Source: Amycolatopsis sp. FBCC-B4732
GTDB taxonomy: Bacteria > Actinomycetota > Actinomycetes > Mycobacteriales > Pseudonocardiaceae
Direction: 5' to 3'
DNA length: 64,000 nucleotides
NCBI RefSeq assembly: GCF_023008405.1
Contig: NZ_CP095376.1
Location: forward strand, 10,086,501 to 10,150,500
Both the position numbers and the translations under genes were made by a program. Shown piece after piece: positions 51,175 to 60,081 of this stretch; position 1 is the first letter of the stretch, and the number at the start of each line of letters is the position of its first letter. Below the pieces are notes generated by a model. It was not told the origin of the DNA. It did not search any database and was given only the letters and a program-made list of their open reading frames with translations.

Positions 51175-51991
51175 GGCGAAGATCGCCTGCTACGCGGTGA
51201 TGGTCGTGCTGGCCGTGCCGTTCGTGTTCCCCACCTGGTGGATGATCACGGCGTCGCTGCTGCCGGCCAACGAAGTCCTCGCGTACCCGCCGAAGCTGTT
51301 CCCGGACCAGCCGCAGTGGGAGAACTACCGGGTCGCGTTCACCGGCTTCCCGTTGGCGCGGCAGTACTTCAACAGCCTTTACATCGCCGTGCTCGTCACG
51401 CTCGGCACGATGTTCTTCTCCTCGCTCGCCGGGTACGCGTTCGCCCGCATCCGGTTCCGCGGCGAGAAGCTGTTCGCGCTGATCCTCATCGGGCTGATGG
51501 TGCCCAGCGAAGTCACGATCATCCCGCTGTTCCGGGTGGTCGACGACCTCGGCCTGACGAACACGCACTGGCCGCTCATCGTCGTCCCGATCTTCGGGGC
51601 GCCGAGCGTGCTGGCGACGTTCGTGATGCGCCAGTTCTTCATCACGATCCCCGGCGAACTCGAAGAAGCGGGCCGGCTCGACGGCCTTTCGCGGTTCGGG
51701 CTCTACCGGCGTGTCGCCCTGCCGATCGCGAAACCCGCACTGGCCGCGGTGGCGATCTTCACCTTCCTCAACACCTGGAACTTCTTCCTGGAACCGCTGG
51801 TCTACCTGACCGACAAGGACATGTTCACCCTGCCGGTGGCGCTGACGCAGTACGTCGACGTCTACGGCGGTCACCTCTGGAACGTCCAGCTCGCCGCCGC
51901 GGCCACGACCGTCGTGCCGGTGCTGGTCGTGTTCATCATCGCGCAACGCCAGTTCGTCGAAGGCCTCGCCCAAAGCGGCCTCAAAGGCTAG
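51164..51991 (+). CDS. Sugar ABC transporter permease (MalG-like)
   Basis: This 275-residue protein has six helices and the EAA loop EAGRLDGLSRFGLYRRVALP. FPTWWMITASLLPANEV at the start and FTLPVALTQYVDVYGG near the end are standard for MalG-type subunits. It overlaps the MalF-like gene by 11 bp and ends just before a perfect palindrome that probably terminates the operon. Confidence 0.92.
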   Translation: MSRRAKIACYAVMVVLAVPFVFPTWWMITASLLPANEVLAYPPKLFPDQPQWENYRVAFTGFPLARQYFNSLYIAVLVTLGTMFFSSLAGYAFARIRFRGEKLFALILIGLMVPSEVTIIPLFRVVDDLGLTNTHWPLIVVPIFGAPSVLATFVMRQFFITIPGELEEAGRLDGLSRFGLYRRVALPIAKPALAAVAIFTFLNTWNFFLEPLVYLTDKDMFTLPVALTQYVDVYGGHLWNVQLAAAATTVVPVLVVFIIAQRQFVEGLAQSGLKG

Positions 51992-51993
51992 GC

Positions 51994-52019
51994 GCGTAGC
52001 TTTCACGTGAAAGCTACGC
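51994..52019. terminator. Perfect 26-bp palindrome between convergent genes (repeat family C)
   Basis: GCGTAGCTTTCAC is followed directly by its reverse complement GTGAAAGCTACGC. It sits 2 bp after the permease stop (51991) and runs over the end of the convergent kinase gene, whose stop codon it provides. It can act as a terminator in both directions. Confidence 0.75.
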
Positions 52020-53759
52020 CCGGGGGAAGTGGACGGTGAACGTCGATCCGCTGTCCACTTCGGACTCGACGGTCACCGTGCCGCCGTGGGCGTGCACGAG
52101 GTGGCGCACGATGGCGAGGCCGAGCCCGCTGCCGCCGGTCTGGCGGCTGCGGGACTTCTCGGCCCGCCAGAACCGGTCGAACACGTGCGGCAGGTCCGCG
52201 GCGGCGATCCCGGTGCCGGTGTCCGCCACGGCGAGCACCACTTCGTCCACAGTGGAGGAAACGTGGATCGTCACCCGGCCGCCGGCGGGGGTGTGCCGGA
52301 TCGCGTTCGTCACCAGGTTGCCGACGACCTGCCGCAGCCGCACCGGATCGGCGGCCAGCGCGGTGTCGCCGGCGGCCTCGACGGTGAGCCCGACACCGGC
52401 CGCGGCGGCCCGGTCGGCCTGCGCGACGACGACGTGCCCGGCCAGCTCGGCCGCGTCGAGCGGCTCGGGGTGCAGCCGGAGCTGCCCGGCGTCGGCCGCG
52501 GCGAGGTCCTGCAGGTCGTCGACGATGTGCTGCAGCAGCACGGTTTCCTCGAGCAGCGACGCGCTCAGGGCGTGGTCGAAGGGCAGGTGGCCGTCCTCGG
52601 CGGCCTCCAGCCGGCCGCGGATGACGTTGAGCGGGTTGCGCAGCTCGTGCGCGATGTCGCTGACCATCGCCTTGCGTAGCTCCTCGATGCGCTCCCGCCG
52701 CGCGGTGAGGTCGTTGAACGCGGTCGCGAGGTACCCCACTTCGTCGCGGGACTTGACCGGCGCCGGGCGGTCCTGTTGCGCCGCTTCGGTCAGCGCCCGC
52801 AGCGGGCGGGACAGCCGGGTCGCCACCAGCACCGTGAGCGCGACGGCCAGCACCAGCACGCCGCCGGTCACCGCGAGGATCCGGGTCAGGTTCTCCCGGG
52901 ACAGCGTGAACGTCGGCAGCTGCGACCCGCCCGGGCCGAGCGTGAACAGCAACGCGGGCGGCGCGACGAACGGCGTCAGCTGCTCGCGGCGGGCCGAGTC
53001 GAGGCAGCCCTGGGTCGGCCGCTGGTCGGGGACGTCGAGGACCTCCAGGTCGAGGCCCAGTTTCACCGGGTCCGCGCCCTGGCTCCGCAGGCAGCGGTTC
53101 ACGGTTTCGTCGAGGCTGCGGAGCGCGCTTTCCTCGGTCGGCGTCGGCGCGGCCAGCTCGTACAGGCCGCACTTCGAAGCGAAGTAGCGAGCGGACAGCG
53201 GGTCCAGCCCGGTGAGCTGCGCCCGCCCGCTCGGCGACTCCCGCACCTGGCTGGGAAGGCCGACCATGGCGAGGCAGGCGGTGGCCTTCCGGGCCACGGC
53301 GGCGAGCTCGTCGCGTTCGGACTGCGGCAGCCGGAACGGGCCGGCCGCCCGCGGGTCGATCCCGCTCGTGCCGGCCTGCGGCAGCAGCACCGGGTCGACG
53401 TGCAGCGGGTCGACCGACGCGGTCGCCTTGACCGGCAGCGTGACCGGGGTGCCGCCGGAGTCGCCGAGGACGTGCCGGTCGAGGGTGGTCAGCACGATCC
53501 GGCGGCCGGTCTGCTCGGACAGCGCTTTCAGCCGCGGGCCGACCTGGCCCCACGTGTGGTTGGCCGCCGCGTAGCCGAGCAGCTCGGTGTAGATCGTCGC
53601 GTCGCCGGAGAGCGCCTGGCCCTGCTCCTGCTGGATCGCGCGCGTGGTGGTCTGCACCGCGAGCCACGCGGTCGCGGCGATCGAGGCGAGCGCGATGAGC
53701 AGCGAGACGCCGGTGAGCCGGACGACGAGGCTGCGCCGCCGGGGGAAGCTACGCGTCAT
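52014..53759 (-). CDS. Sensor histidine kinase with Cys-containing periplasmic domain
   Basis: This 581-residue protein has helix 1 (12-33), a large extracytoplasmic sensor (about 34-300), helix 2 (about 305-330) and HAMP. HisKA with SDIAHELRNPLNVIRGRLE (phospho-His) and HATPase (NLVTNAIRHTP, DTGTGIA, GSGLGLAIVRHLV) follow. The sensor is larger than usual and holds four Cys (in ATACLAM, SKCGLYE, NRCLRSQ, QGCLDSA), perhaps two disulfides. Coupled to the OmpR-type regulator gene by an 11-bp overlap. Confidence 0.92.
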   Translation of the reverse strand: MTRSFPRRRSLVVRLTGVSLLIALASIAATAWLAVQTTTRAIQQEQGQALSGDATIYTELLGYAAANHTWGQVGPRLKALSEQTGRRIVLTTLDRHVLGDSGGTPVTLPVKATASVDPLHVDPVLLPQAGTSGIDPRAAGPFRLPQSERDELAAVARKATACLAMVGLPSQVRESPSGRAQLTGLDPLSARYFASKCGLYELAAPTPTEESALRSLDETVNRCLRSQGADPVKLGLDLEVLDVPDQRPTQGCLDSARREQLTPFVAPPALLFTLGPGGSQLPTFTLSRENLTRILAVTGGVLVLAVALTVLVATRLSRPLRALTEAAQQDRPAPVKSRDEVGYLATAFNDLTARRERIEELRKAMVSDIAHELRNPLNVIRGRLEAAEDGHLPFDHALSASLLEETVLLQHIVDDLQDLAAADAGQLRLHPEPLDAAELAGHVVVAQADRAAAAGVGLTVEAAGDTALAADPVRLRQVVGNLVTNAIRHTPAGGRVTIHVSSTVDEVVLAVADTGTGIAAADLPHVFDRFWRAEKSRSRQTGGSGLGLAIVRHLVHAHGGTVTVESEVDSGSTFTVHFPRA

Positions 53760-54444
53760 GTTCCGCCGTCAGCTTGTAGCCCACGCCGAACACGGTCCGC
53801 AGGTAGACCGGCTTCTGCGGGTCGGGCTCGAGCTTCTTGCGCAGGTTGAGCACGTGGACGTCGATGATCCGGGTGCTGACGAACCGGTCGTCGCCGCGGG
53901 TCAGCTCCAGCAGCTGGCGGCGGGTGAAGACCCGGCCCGGCTGCCGGATCAGCGTCTCGAGCAGCTGGAACTCGCCCGGGGTGGTCTCCACCGCGCGGCC
54001 GCCGACCGACACCTCGTGCCGGACCGGGTCGAGCCGCAGCGCGCCGGCCCGCAACGCCGGGTCCGGTGGTTCCCGCCGGCCGGCGGTCCGCCGCAGCAGC
54101 GTGCGGACCCGGGCCATCAGCTCGCGCGGGCTGTACGGCTTGGTCAGGTAGTCGTCCGCGCCGAGGTCGAGGCCGAGCAGCAGGTCGTCCTCGGTGGCGC
54201 GGGCGGTGAGCATCAGCACCGCCACGTCGGACTCCTGCCGCAGGATCCGGCAGACGTCGAGGCCGTCGACCTTCGGCATCATCACGTCGAGGACCAGCAG
54301 GTCGGGCCGTTCGCGGCGGGCTTCGTCGAGGGCCGCCCGGCCGTCCGGGGCCAGCACGACGGTGTGGCCCTCGCTTTCGAGGTAGAGCCGGAGGACCTCG
54401 GCCTGCTTCTCGTCGTCCTCGGCGACCAGTACACGTGCGCACAC
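53749..54444 (-). CDS. OmpR/PhoB-family response regulator
   Basis: This 231-residue protein has a receiver domain (ARVLVAEDDEKQAEVLRLYL, phospho-acceptor Asp in LLVLDVMMPKVDG, Lys in DYLTKPYSPREL) and a winged-helix output (TPGEFQLLETLIRQPGRVFTRRQLLE, TRIIDVHVLNLRKKLEPDP, VFGVGYKL). GTG 54444 gives the normal family start; ATG 54501 would add 19 residues without similarity. Partner of the following histidine kinase. Confidence 0.92.
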   Translation of the reverse strand: MCARVLVAEDDEKQAEVLRLYLESEGHTVVLAPDGRAALDEARRERPDLLVLDVMMPKVDGLDVCRILRQESDVAVLMLTARATEDDLLLGLDLGADDYLTKPYSPRELMARVRTLLRRTAGRREPPDPALRAGALRLDPVRHEVSVGGRAVETTPGEFQLLETLIRQPGRVFTRRQLLELTRGDDRFVSTRIIDVHVLNLRKKLEPDPQKPVYLRTVFGVGYKLTAEHDA

Positions 54445-54601
54445 CGCGTCGAGGTTAGGCGCCCTGACACGGCCACCACCCGATCCTGACCGGATCTTCA
54501 TACGTTGAGGGCACGAGCCAGGTCTTTGTCAAAGTGTTGACCCGGAGGTGCGGCGCAGGCAAAGGTCGGATGACAAGGCTGTCGGCTCTGGGAGGCACCG
54601 G

Positions 54602-57600
54602 GTGCGGTACAGGTTCATGGCGGCGCTGGTCGCGACGGCGGTGATCGGGGTGCCCGCGGTCGCTGCGGCGACGCCGACAACGTTGTCACCGCTGGTCGGG
54701 GACCCGGCGGCCTACGTCGACACCTTGATCGGGACCGGTCGCGGCGGGAGCTCGGTCGGCGAAATCAACAACTTCCCCGGCCCGGCGGCGCCGTTCGGGA
54801 TGATGCAGTTCTCGCCGGACACCCAGGGCGCGTACGCCGGCTACCAGTACCACTCCGATCAGATCCGAGGTTTCAGCCTCGACCACGCCTCGGTCGGCTG
54901 CAACGCGTTCGGGGACGTGCCGATCCTGCCGGTCACCGGCGACGTCGGCAGCGCGCCCTGGGACCGGACCGAGCACTTCGGCCACGACGGTGAGCAGGCC
55001 GAGCCGGGCTACTACGCCGTGACGCTGGCCGACTCGAACGTCCGGGCCGAGCTGACCGCCACGACCCGCACCGGGCTCGCGACGTTCACCTACCCGGCCG
55101 GCTCGACGCCGCAGGTGCTCGTCAAGGGCGGTGCCAGCCTGGCGGGGAACTCCGCCGCCACCCTGAAGGTCACCGGTGACCGCGAGGTGAGCGGGTCGGC
55201 GACCACCGGCAACTTCTGCGGCAAGCCGAACAAGTACACGGTCTTCTACGACATCACGTTCGACCAGCCGTTCACCGCGCACGGCACGTGGGACGGCTCG
55301 TCGGTGAAACCGGGCACCGACAGCGTCGACTCGCCGCGGGCGGGCGCTTACCTGACGTTCGGCTCGGGCACGGTGCACGCGAAGGTGGCGATGTCCTATG
55401 TGGGCGTCGACGGCGCGAAGGCCAACGCGGCCGCGGAAGTCCCCGGCTGGGACTTCGGCGCGGTCCGGAAGTCCACTCGCGACAAGTGGACCCAGGCGCT
55501 GGGGAAGATCCGCGTCGCGGGCCGCGACACCGCGCAGCTCAAGACGTTCTACACCTCGCTGTACCACTCGCTGCTGCACCCCAACACGTTCGACGACGCC
55601 GACGGCCGGTACATCGGCTTCGACGACCAGATCCGGACCTTGCCGAAGGGGCGCCACCAGTACGCGAACTTCTCCGACTGGGACACCTACCGCTCGCTCG
55701 CGCCCCTGCACGCCATGCTCTTCCCGAAGGAAGCCGGCGACATGGCTCAGTCGCTGACGAACGACGCCGTCCAGGGCGGCTGGTGGCCGCGCTGGCCGAT
55801 GGCGAACGACTACACCGGGCAGATGACCGGCGACAGCTCGGTCGCGCTGATTTCGAACCTGTACGCGTTCGGCGCGCGGGACTTCGACGTCAAGACGGCG
55901 CTGAAGTACCTGGTCAAGGGTGCGACTTCGGTGGACGGAACGCCTGGGGCGTACCAGGAACGGCGGGGCATCGCGGACTACGTGGCCCGCGGGTACCTGC
56001 CGAACAACGACGCTTCCCGCGGCGACCACGCCCGCGTCGGCGCGTCGATCACCCTGGAGTGGGCGATCGACGACTTCGCGATCGCGCAGTTCGCGCAGGG
56101 CATCGGTGACCGCGACGTCGCGCGCGAGTTCACGAAACGCGGGCAGAACTGGCAGAACCTCTTCAACCCGCTCACCGGCCACCTCCAGCCGCGCGGGCAG
56201 GACGGGCGCTTCCCGGACGGTCCGGCGTACGTCCCGCCGCCGCCCGGCAAGTTCGGCCAGGACGGGTTCGACGAGGGCAACGCGGCGCAGTACACGTGGC
56301 TGGTGCCGCAGGACCCGGCCGGCCTGGTGACGGCGATGGGCGGCCCGGCCGCGGTGTCGTCCCGGTTGGACACGTTCTTCCAGAAGCTGAACGTCGGCCC
56401 CAACGAGCCGTACATGTGGGCGGGCAACGAGCCCGACTTCGGCGTCCCGTGGCTGTACAACCACGTCGGGCAGCCGTGGAAGACTCAGCAGGTGGTCCGC
56501 GAGATCGCGACGACGCTGTTCAGCGCGACCCCGGACGGCGAGCCGGGCAACGACGACCTCGGCGCGCAGTCGTCGTGGTACGTCTGGGCCGCGCTCGGCA
56601 TCTACCCGGCCACGCCGGGGACGCCGGACCTGGTCGTGCACAGCCCGCTGTTCGAGCGGGCGGTGCTGTCGCTGCCGTCCGGGCGGACGCTCGACATCCG
56701 GGCGCCGCAGGCGCCGGCGACGTACGTCCATTCGCTTTCCTTGAACGGCCGTGACTGGAACCGGACGTCCTTGCCCGCGAACACCGTGCGGGACGGCGGG
56801 CGGCTGGACTTCTCGCTGGTGTCCACTCCGGACAAGCGCTGGGCGTCGAACTCGGTGCCACCGTCCTATCGGGACGGTGAGCGGCCGTACCTGACGTCGG
56901 TGACCAACCAGGTCGCCGTCGCGCCGGGGACCAGCGGCGAGTTCACGGTCAGCGGGCAGCGGCTCGCCGGGCGTGAGCGGGCGCTGGACGTGTCCACGCG
57001 GGCGCCGGCCGGGCTGTCGGTGACCGGGCCGCGGCAGGTCCGGCTCGACGACCGGACCGGGAGCGGTACGGCGAAGCTGAGCGTGGCGGTGGCCGCCGGG
57101 ACGGCCGAGGGGTACTACCAGGTGCCGGTGACCGTCGGCGGGAGCAAGACTTCGGTGATCGTGCTGGTCGCGCCTCCGGGCGGCCTGGCGGCCGCGTACG
57201 CGAACGTGGGCATCTCCGACGACGGTGACGCCGGTTCGGCGGACATCGACGGCGCCGGCAACAGCCTCTCGCGGCAGGCGCTGGCCGCGGCCGGCCTGGT
57301 CGGCGGCAAGCCGGCGTCGGTGTCCGGCACGACGTTCACCTGGCCCGCGGCGCCGGCCGGACGTCCCGACAACGCGGCGGCGGCCGGGCAGGTCGTCCAG
57401 GTGTCCGGAACCCGCCTGTCGTTCATCGGCACGGCCTCGAACGGCGACCACCGGGGGTCGGCGACGGTGACGTTCACCGACGGCACGACCGCGACCGCGG
57501 ACCTGTCCTTCGGCGACTGGGTCTTCCCGGGCGGCGGCACGGACCCGGTGTTCGGCAACACGCTGGTGGCCCGCGCGGACCACCGCAACCAGCCGGGCGG

Positions 57601-57724
57601 CCAAGGCGGCGGGGCGTCGGTGTACGCGACCGCGCCGTTCGACGCCCCGGCCGGCAAGACGATCGCCTCGGTGACCCTGCCTTCGGACCGCGACCTGCAC
57701 GTCTTCGCGATCGGCCTCGCCTAG
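54602..57724 (+). CDS. Secreted GH92 alpha-mannosidase with C-terminal accessory domain
   Basis: This 1040-residue protein has a signal peptide (VRYRFMAALVATAVIGVPAVAAA). The GH92 N-terminal domain (YVDTLIGTGRGGSSVGEINNFPGP) and catalytic domain follow, with WWPRWPMANDYTGQMTGDSS, GNEPDFGVPWLYNHVGQPWKTQ and GNDDLGAQSSWYVWAALG. The extra C-terminal part (about 770-1040) holds a NEW3-like and a beta-sandwich domain seen in other actinobacterial GH92. It removes alpha-1,2-type mannose from glycans outside the cell. GTG 54602 with GGGAGG is preferred; GTG 54548 is possible. Divergent from a two-component system. Confidence 0.9.
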   Translation: MRYRFMAALVATAVIGVPAVAAATPTTLSPLVGDPAAYVDTLIGTGRGGSSVGEINNFPGPAAPFGMMQFSPDTQGAYAGYQYHSDQIRGFSLDHASVGCNAFGDVPILPVTGDVGSAPWDRTEHFGHDGEQAEPGYYAVTLADSNVRAELTATTRTGLATFTYPAGSTPQVLVKGGASLAGNSAATLKVTGDREVSGSATTGNFCGKPNKYTVFYDITFDQPFTAHGTWDGSSVKPGTDSVDSPRAGAYLTFGSGTVHAKVAMSYVGVDGAKANAAAEVPGWDFGAVRKSTRDKWTQALGKIRVAGRDTAQLKTFYTSLYHSLLHPNTFDDADGRYIGFDDQIRTLPKGRHQYANFSDWDTYRSLAPLHAMLFPKEAGDMAQSLTNDAVQGGWWPRWPMANDYTGQMTGDSSVALISNLYAFGARDFDVKTALKYLVKGATSVDGTPGAYQERRGIADYVARGYLPNNDASRGDHARVGASITLEWAIDDFAIAQFAQGIGDRDVAREFTKRGQNWQNLFNPLTGHLQPRGQDGRFPDGPAYVPPPPGKFGQDGFDEGNAAQYTWLVPQDPAGLVTAMGGPAAVSSRLDTFFQKLNVGPNEPYMWAGNEPDFGVPWLYNHVGQPWKTQQVVREIATTLFSATPDGEPGNDDLGAQSSWYVWAALGIYPATPGTPDLVVHSPLFERAVLSLPSGRTLDIRAPQAPATYVHSLSLNGRDWNRTSLPANTVRDGGRLDFSLVSTPDKRWASNSVPPSYRDGERPYLTSVTNQVAVAPGTSGEFTVSGQRLAGRERALDVSTRAPAGLSVTGPRQVRLDDRTGSGTAKLSVAVAAGTAEGYYQVPVTVGGSKTSVIVLVAPPGGLAAAYANVGISDDGDAGSADIDGAGNSLSRQALAAAGLVGGKPASVSGTTFTWPAAPAGRPDNAAAAGQVVQVSGTRLSFIGTASNGDHRGSATVTFTDGTTATADLSFGDWVFPGGGTDPVFGNTLVARADHRNQPGGQGGGASVYATAPFDAPAGKTIASVTLPSDRDLHVFAIGLA

Positions 57725-58617
57725 CCCGGGAGGTGCTGGGTCAGGAAGAGGGCGGCGCGGTCGAGGGCCTGATCGGCCTCGTCCAAGACCCCGGCGAAGC
57801 ACTGGAACACGTGCGGGACGTCGGCGGTGACGTCGAGGACGACGTCCACCCCGGCGGCTCGCGCGCGGGCGGCCAGGCGCGTCGAGTCGTCCAGGAGCAG
57901 TTCGTTGGTGCCCACCTGGAGCAGCATCGGCGGGAAGCCGGTCAGGTCGGCCAGCACCGCGGGGCTGATCAGCTCCTGGCGCGGGTCCTGGCCCGCGAAG
58001 TACATCGCGCCCGTGCGGTCCAGGCCCTCGCGCGTCAGGATCGGGTCGGCGGCCGCCTTCGTCCGCATGCTTTCGCCGGTCCGGGTGCCGTCGAGCCCGG
58101 GGGAGAAGGCCACGATCGCCGCCGGCAGCGGGAGGCCGGCGGCGCGGGCGCGCAGGCAGGTCGTGACCGCGAGGCCACCGCCGGCGGAATCCCCGGCGAA
58201 CGCGACGGCCGACGGGTCCTCGCCGCTTTCGAGCAGCGCCCGGTAGGCCTCGAGCGAGTCGTCGCTCGCGGCCGGGAACGGGTGCTCCGGCGCCAGCCGG
58301 TAGTCCGGCGAGAGCGCCGGGAACCCGGTCCTGGCCACCAGGTTCCCGGTCAGCGAGAGCGCGGTCTCGGGCGAGCCGAACACGAACGAACCGCCGTGGA
58401 AGTACAGGATCGTCCCGGGACGCGGCCCGCCGGCCGGCTCGACCCGCAGGGCCCGGCGGCCGCCGAGCGTGGCTTCCGCGGTCCGGATGTCCTTCGGCAC
58501 GATCATCGTGGCCATCAGCGCCGCGAACCCCGACCGGATCTCCTCGACCGATCGCGGCCCCTCGGGTGCCGGTGCGCGCAGCATCGCGTCGATCTTCGCG
58601 CGTTGGTCCTTGCTCAT
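57721..58617 (-). CDS. HSL-type alpha/beta hydrolase (esterase)
   Basis: This 298-residue protein has oxyanion-hole motif YFHGGSFVFG (HGG-type), nucleophile GDSAGGG, Asp in LLQVGTNELLLDD and His in DVPHVFQCF. These define hormone-sensitive-lipase family IV esterases active on short acyl esters. No signal peptide. It is divergent from a MarR gene with a strong dyad across the shared promoter. Its stop overlaps the GH92 stop by 4 bp (convergent). Confidence 0.92.
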   Translation of the reverse strand: MSKDQRAKIDAMLRAPAPEGPRSVEEIRSGFAALMATMIVPKDIRTAEATLGGRRALRVEPAGGPRPGTILYFHGGSFVFGSPETALSLTGNLVARTGFPALSPDYRLAPEHPFPAASDDSLEAYRALLESGEDPSAVAFAGDSAGGGLAVTTCLRARAAGLPLPAAIVAFSPGLDGTRTGESMRTKAAADPILTREGLDRTGAMYFAGQDPRQELISPAVLADLTGFPPMLLQVGTNELLLDDSTRLAARARAAGVDVVLDVTADVPHVFQCFAGVLDEADQALDRAALFLTQHLPG

Positions 58618-58627
58618 CGTCGTCCTC

Positions 58628-58670
58628 CGATTTAGATGCCGCTACAGTATATTCCGTGGCATCTAAATCG
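58628..58670. promoter_or_regulatory. 13-bp inverted repeat between esterase and MarR genes
   Basis: CGATTTAGATGCC (58628-58640) and GGCATCTAAATCG (58658-58670) pair perfectly across 17 bp of AT-rich DNA containing TATATT. The right arm overlaps the MarR start codon and the left arm lies 11 bp before the esterase start. A MarR dimer pair here would block both genes. Confidence 0.75.
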
Positions 58671-59108
58671 GGGGACCCCTACGTCTTCTTCTCCGACCTC
58701 GTCCGCTGTGAGACGCGCCTCTACAACGCGCTCAACGACCGGCTGCGCGAGCGGCACGGAATCGTCACCTCGCAGTACGAATTCCTGCGCCACCTGCGCG
58801 AACACCCCGGCGCCCGGGTAGCCGACCTGGCCGCCGAGTTCGCCATCGGCATCGGCGCGACCAGCAAGGGCATCGACCGCCTGGAACGGCACGGGTGGAT
58901 CGCCCGGCAGCCGAACCCGGCCGACCGCCGGTCGTCCCTGCTGGTGCTGACCGCCGAAGGCGCGAGCCTGACCGAGGCGGCCGGCCGGACCTTCACCGAG
59001 GTGCTGACCGAGCTGGTCGGCGACGCCTTCGACGACACCGCCGTCCAGGCCGTGTCCCGGCTGCGCGCGAGCCTCGAGCGCGACCGGATCGGCTTGCCGA
59101 CGGGCTGA
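58656..59108 (+). CDS. MarR family transcriptional regulator
   Basis: This 150-residue protein has a MarR winged helix: TSQYEFLRHLREHPGARVADLAAEFAIGIGATSKGIDRLERHGWI, the wing NPADRRSSLLVLTAEG, and dimerisation helices at both ends. GTG 58656 gives the start VASKSGDPY; its codon lies at the edge of the operator dyad. Likely represses itself and the divergent esterase. Confidence 0.92.
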   Translation: MASKSGDPYVFFSDLVRCETRLYNALNDRLRERHGIVTSQYEFLRHLREHPGARVADLAAEFAIGIGATSKGIDRLERHGWIARQPNPADRRSSLLVLTAEGASLTEAAGRTFTEVLTELVGDAFDDTAVQAVSRLRASLERDRIGLPTG

Positions 59109-59109
59109 C

Positions 59110-59973
59110 TCAGCCCGGGGAACCCACCGCGCAGACCTTGATCGGGGTGGCGTGAGCCGGGTCGAGGGCGTTGCGGACCAGGTGCCAGACGTTCAGGTCG
59201 TACGCCTCGCCGATGTGGCCGACCGGGTCGAAGGGGCACGAGTCCTGGACGTAGCGGTTGTGGACGCCCGGCTCGCGGATGAACGACGTCTCCGTCGGGG
59301 TCACCAGCTCGTCGTAGCGGGAGGTGATCACCGTGTAGTCGATGCCGGGCTGGGCGACCGGGCCGGTGTTGAGGGCGACGATCGCCGCGCCGCCGTCCAG
59401 CTCGTCGGCGAAGATCGGCAGGCCGATCGTCTTCACGATCGTGTCCCACGTGCTCTTGCCCAGCAGCGTGTAGGCCAGCGTCAGCAGGCCGGACGCGTTG
59501 GCGCCGTGCGTCGGCGGGGCGATCGCGACGACCTTGCCGATCTCGCTCTGGATGCCCTGCATCTTGGCCAGGTAGATCGACTGGAGGCCGCCTTCGGAGT
59601 GCCCGACGACGTCGACCTTCGCCGCGCCGGTGGCCGCGCGGACGCGCTCGACGAAGTTCTTGATCTCCAGTGACGACTCCGCGACCGGCTTGAGGCCGCC
59701 GACGAAGGGGAACTGGGGGTAGGCGCCGTAGGTCAGGGAGAACGTGCAGTAGCCGCGGGCAGCCAGGTCGGCCTGGAGGAAGTTCAGGTCCTCGTAGTAG
59801 GTGGCGAAGGTGCCGTGGAGCAGCACGACCGGGTTCGGGTGGGCGGCGCCCGGACGGCACGCGAAGTCGTTGTTGCCCCCGGCCGCGGCCGCCTGGGCCG
59901 GGACCGCCGCGCTCAGCGCCAGTGCGCCCGCCAGGCCGATCGCGGCCAGCCATCGTTTCGTTCCCCGCGCCAT
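59110..59973 (-). CDS. Secreted triacylglycerol lipase-like protein
   Basis: This 287-residue protein has a signal peptide (MARGTKRWLAAIGLAGALALSAAVPAQA). The mature lipase has PVVLLHGTFATYYEDL (oxyanion), nucleophile GHSEGGLQS and a Thr/Ser-rich THGAN segment. Asp is in TSRYDELVTP and His in DPVGHIGEAYD. Paired Cys (FACRPG, GYCTFS, DSCPFD, KVCAVG) suggest two disulfides. Convergent with the MarR gene, only 1 bp apart. Confidence 0.88.
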   Translation of the reverse strand: MARGTKRWLAAIGLAGALALSAAVPAQAAAAGGNNDFACRPGAAHPNPVVLLHGTFATYYEDLNFLQADLAARGYCTFSLTYGAYPQFPFVGGLKPVAESSLEIKNFVERVRAATGAAKVDVVGHSEGGLQSIYLAKMQGIQSEIGKVVAIAPPTHGANASGLLTLAYTLLGKSTWDTIVKTIGLPIFADELDGGAAIVALNTGPVAQPGIDYTVITSRYDELVTPTETSFIREPGVHNRYVQDSCPFDPVGHIGEAYDLNVWHLVRNALDPAHATPIKVCAVGSPG

Positions 59974-60081
59974 TGCGAAGTCCCTTCGTCTGGTTGTCAT
60001 GCACAGCATGCGCTCCTTGATCAACGCTGTCTGCTGGCAAAACGCGCAGAAACTTGCCCTGGCCGTTTGTGCACGGTGACA

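Noticed and set aside
54686..57802. A 1038-codon leftward open frame opposite GH92
   Set aside because: It is antisense to a clear GH92 enzyme, has Arg/Gly/Val-rich composition and no family motifs. It is a GC-rich shadow.
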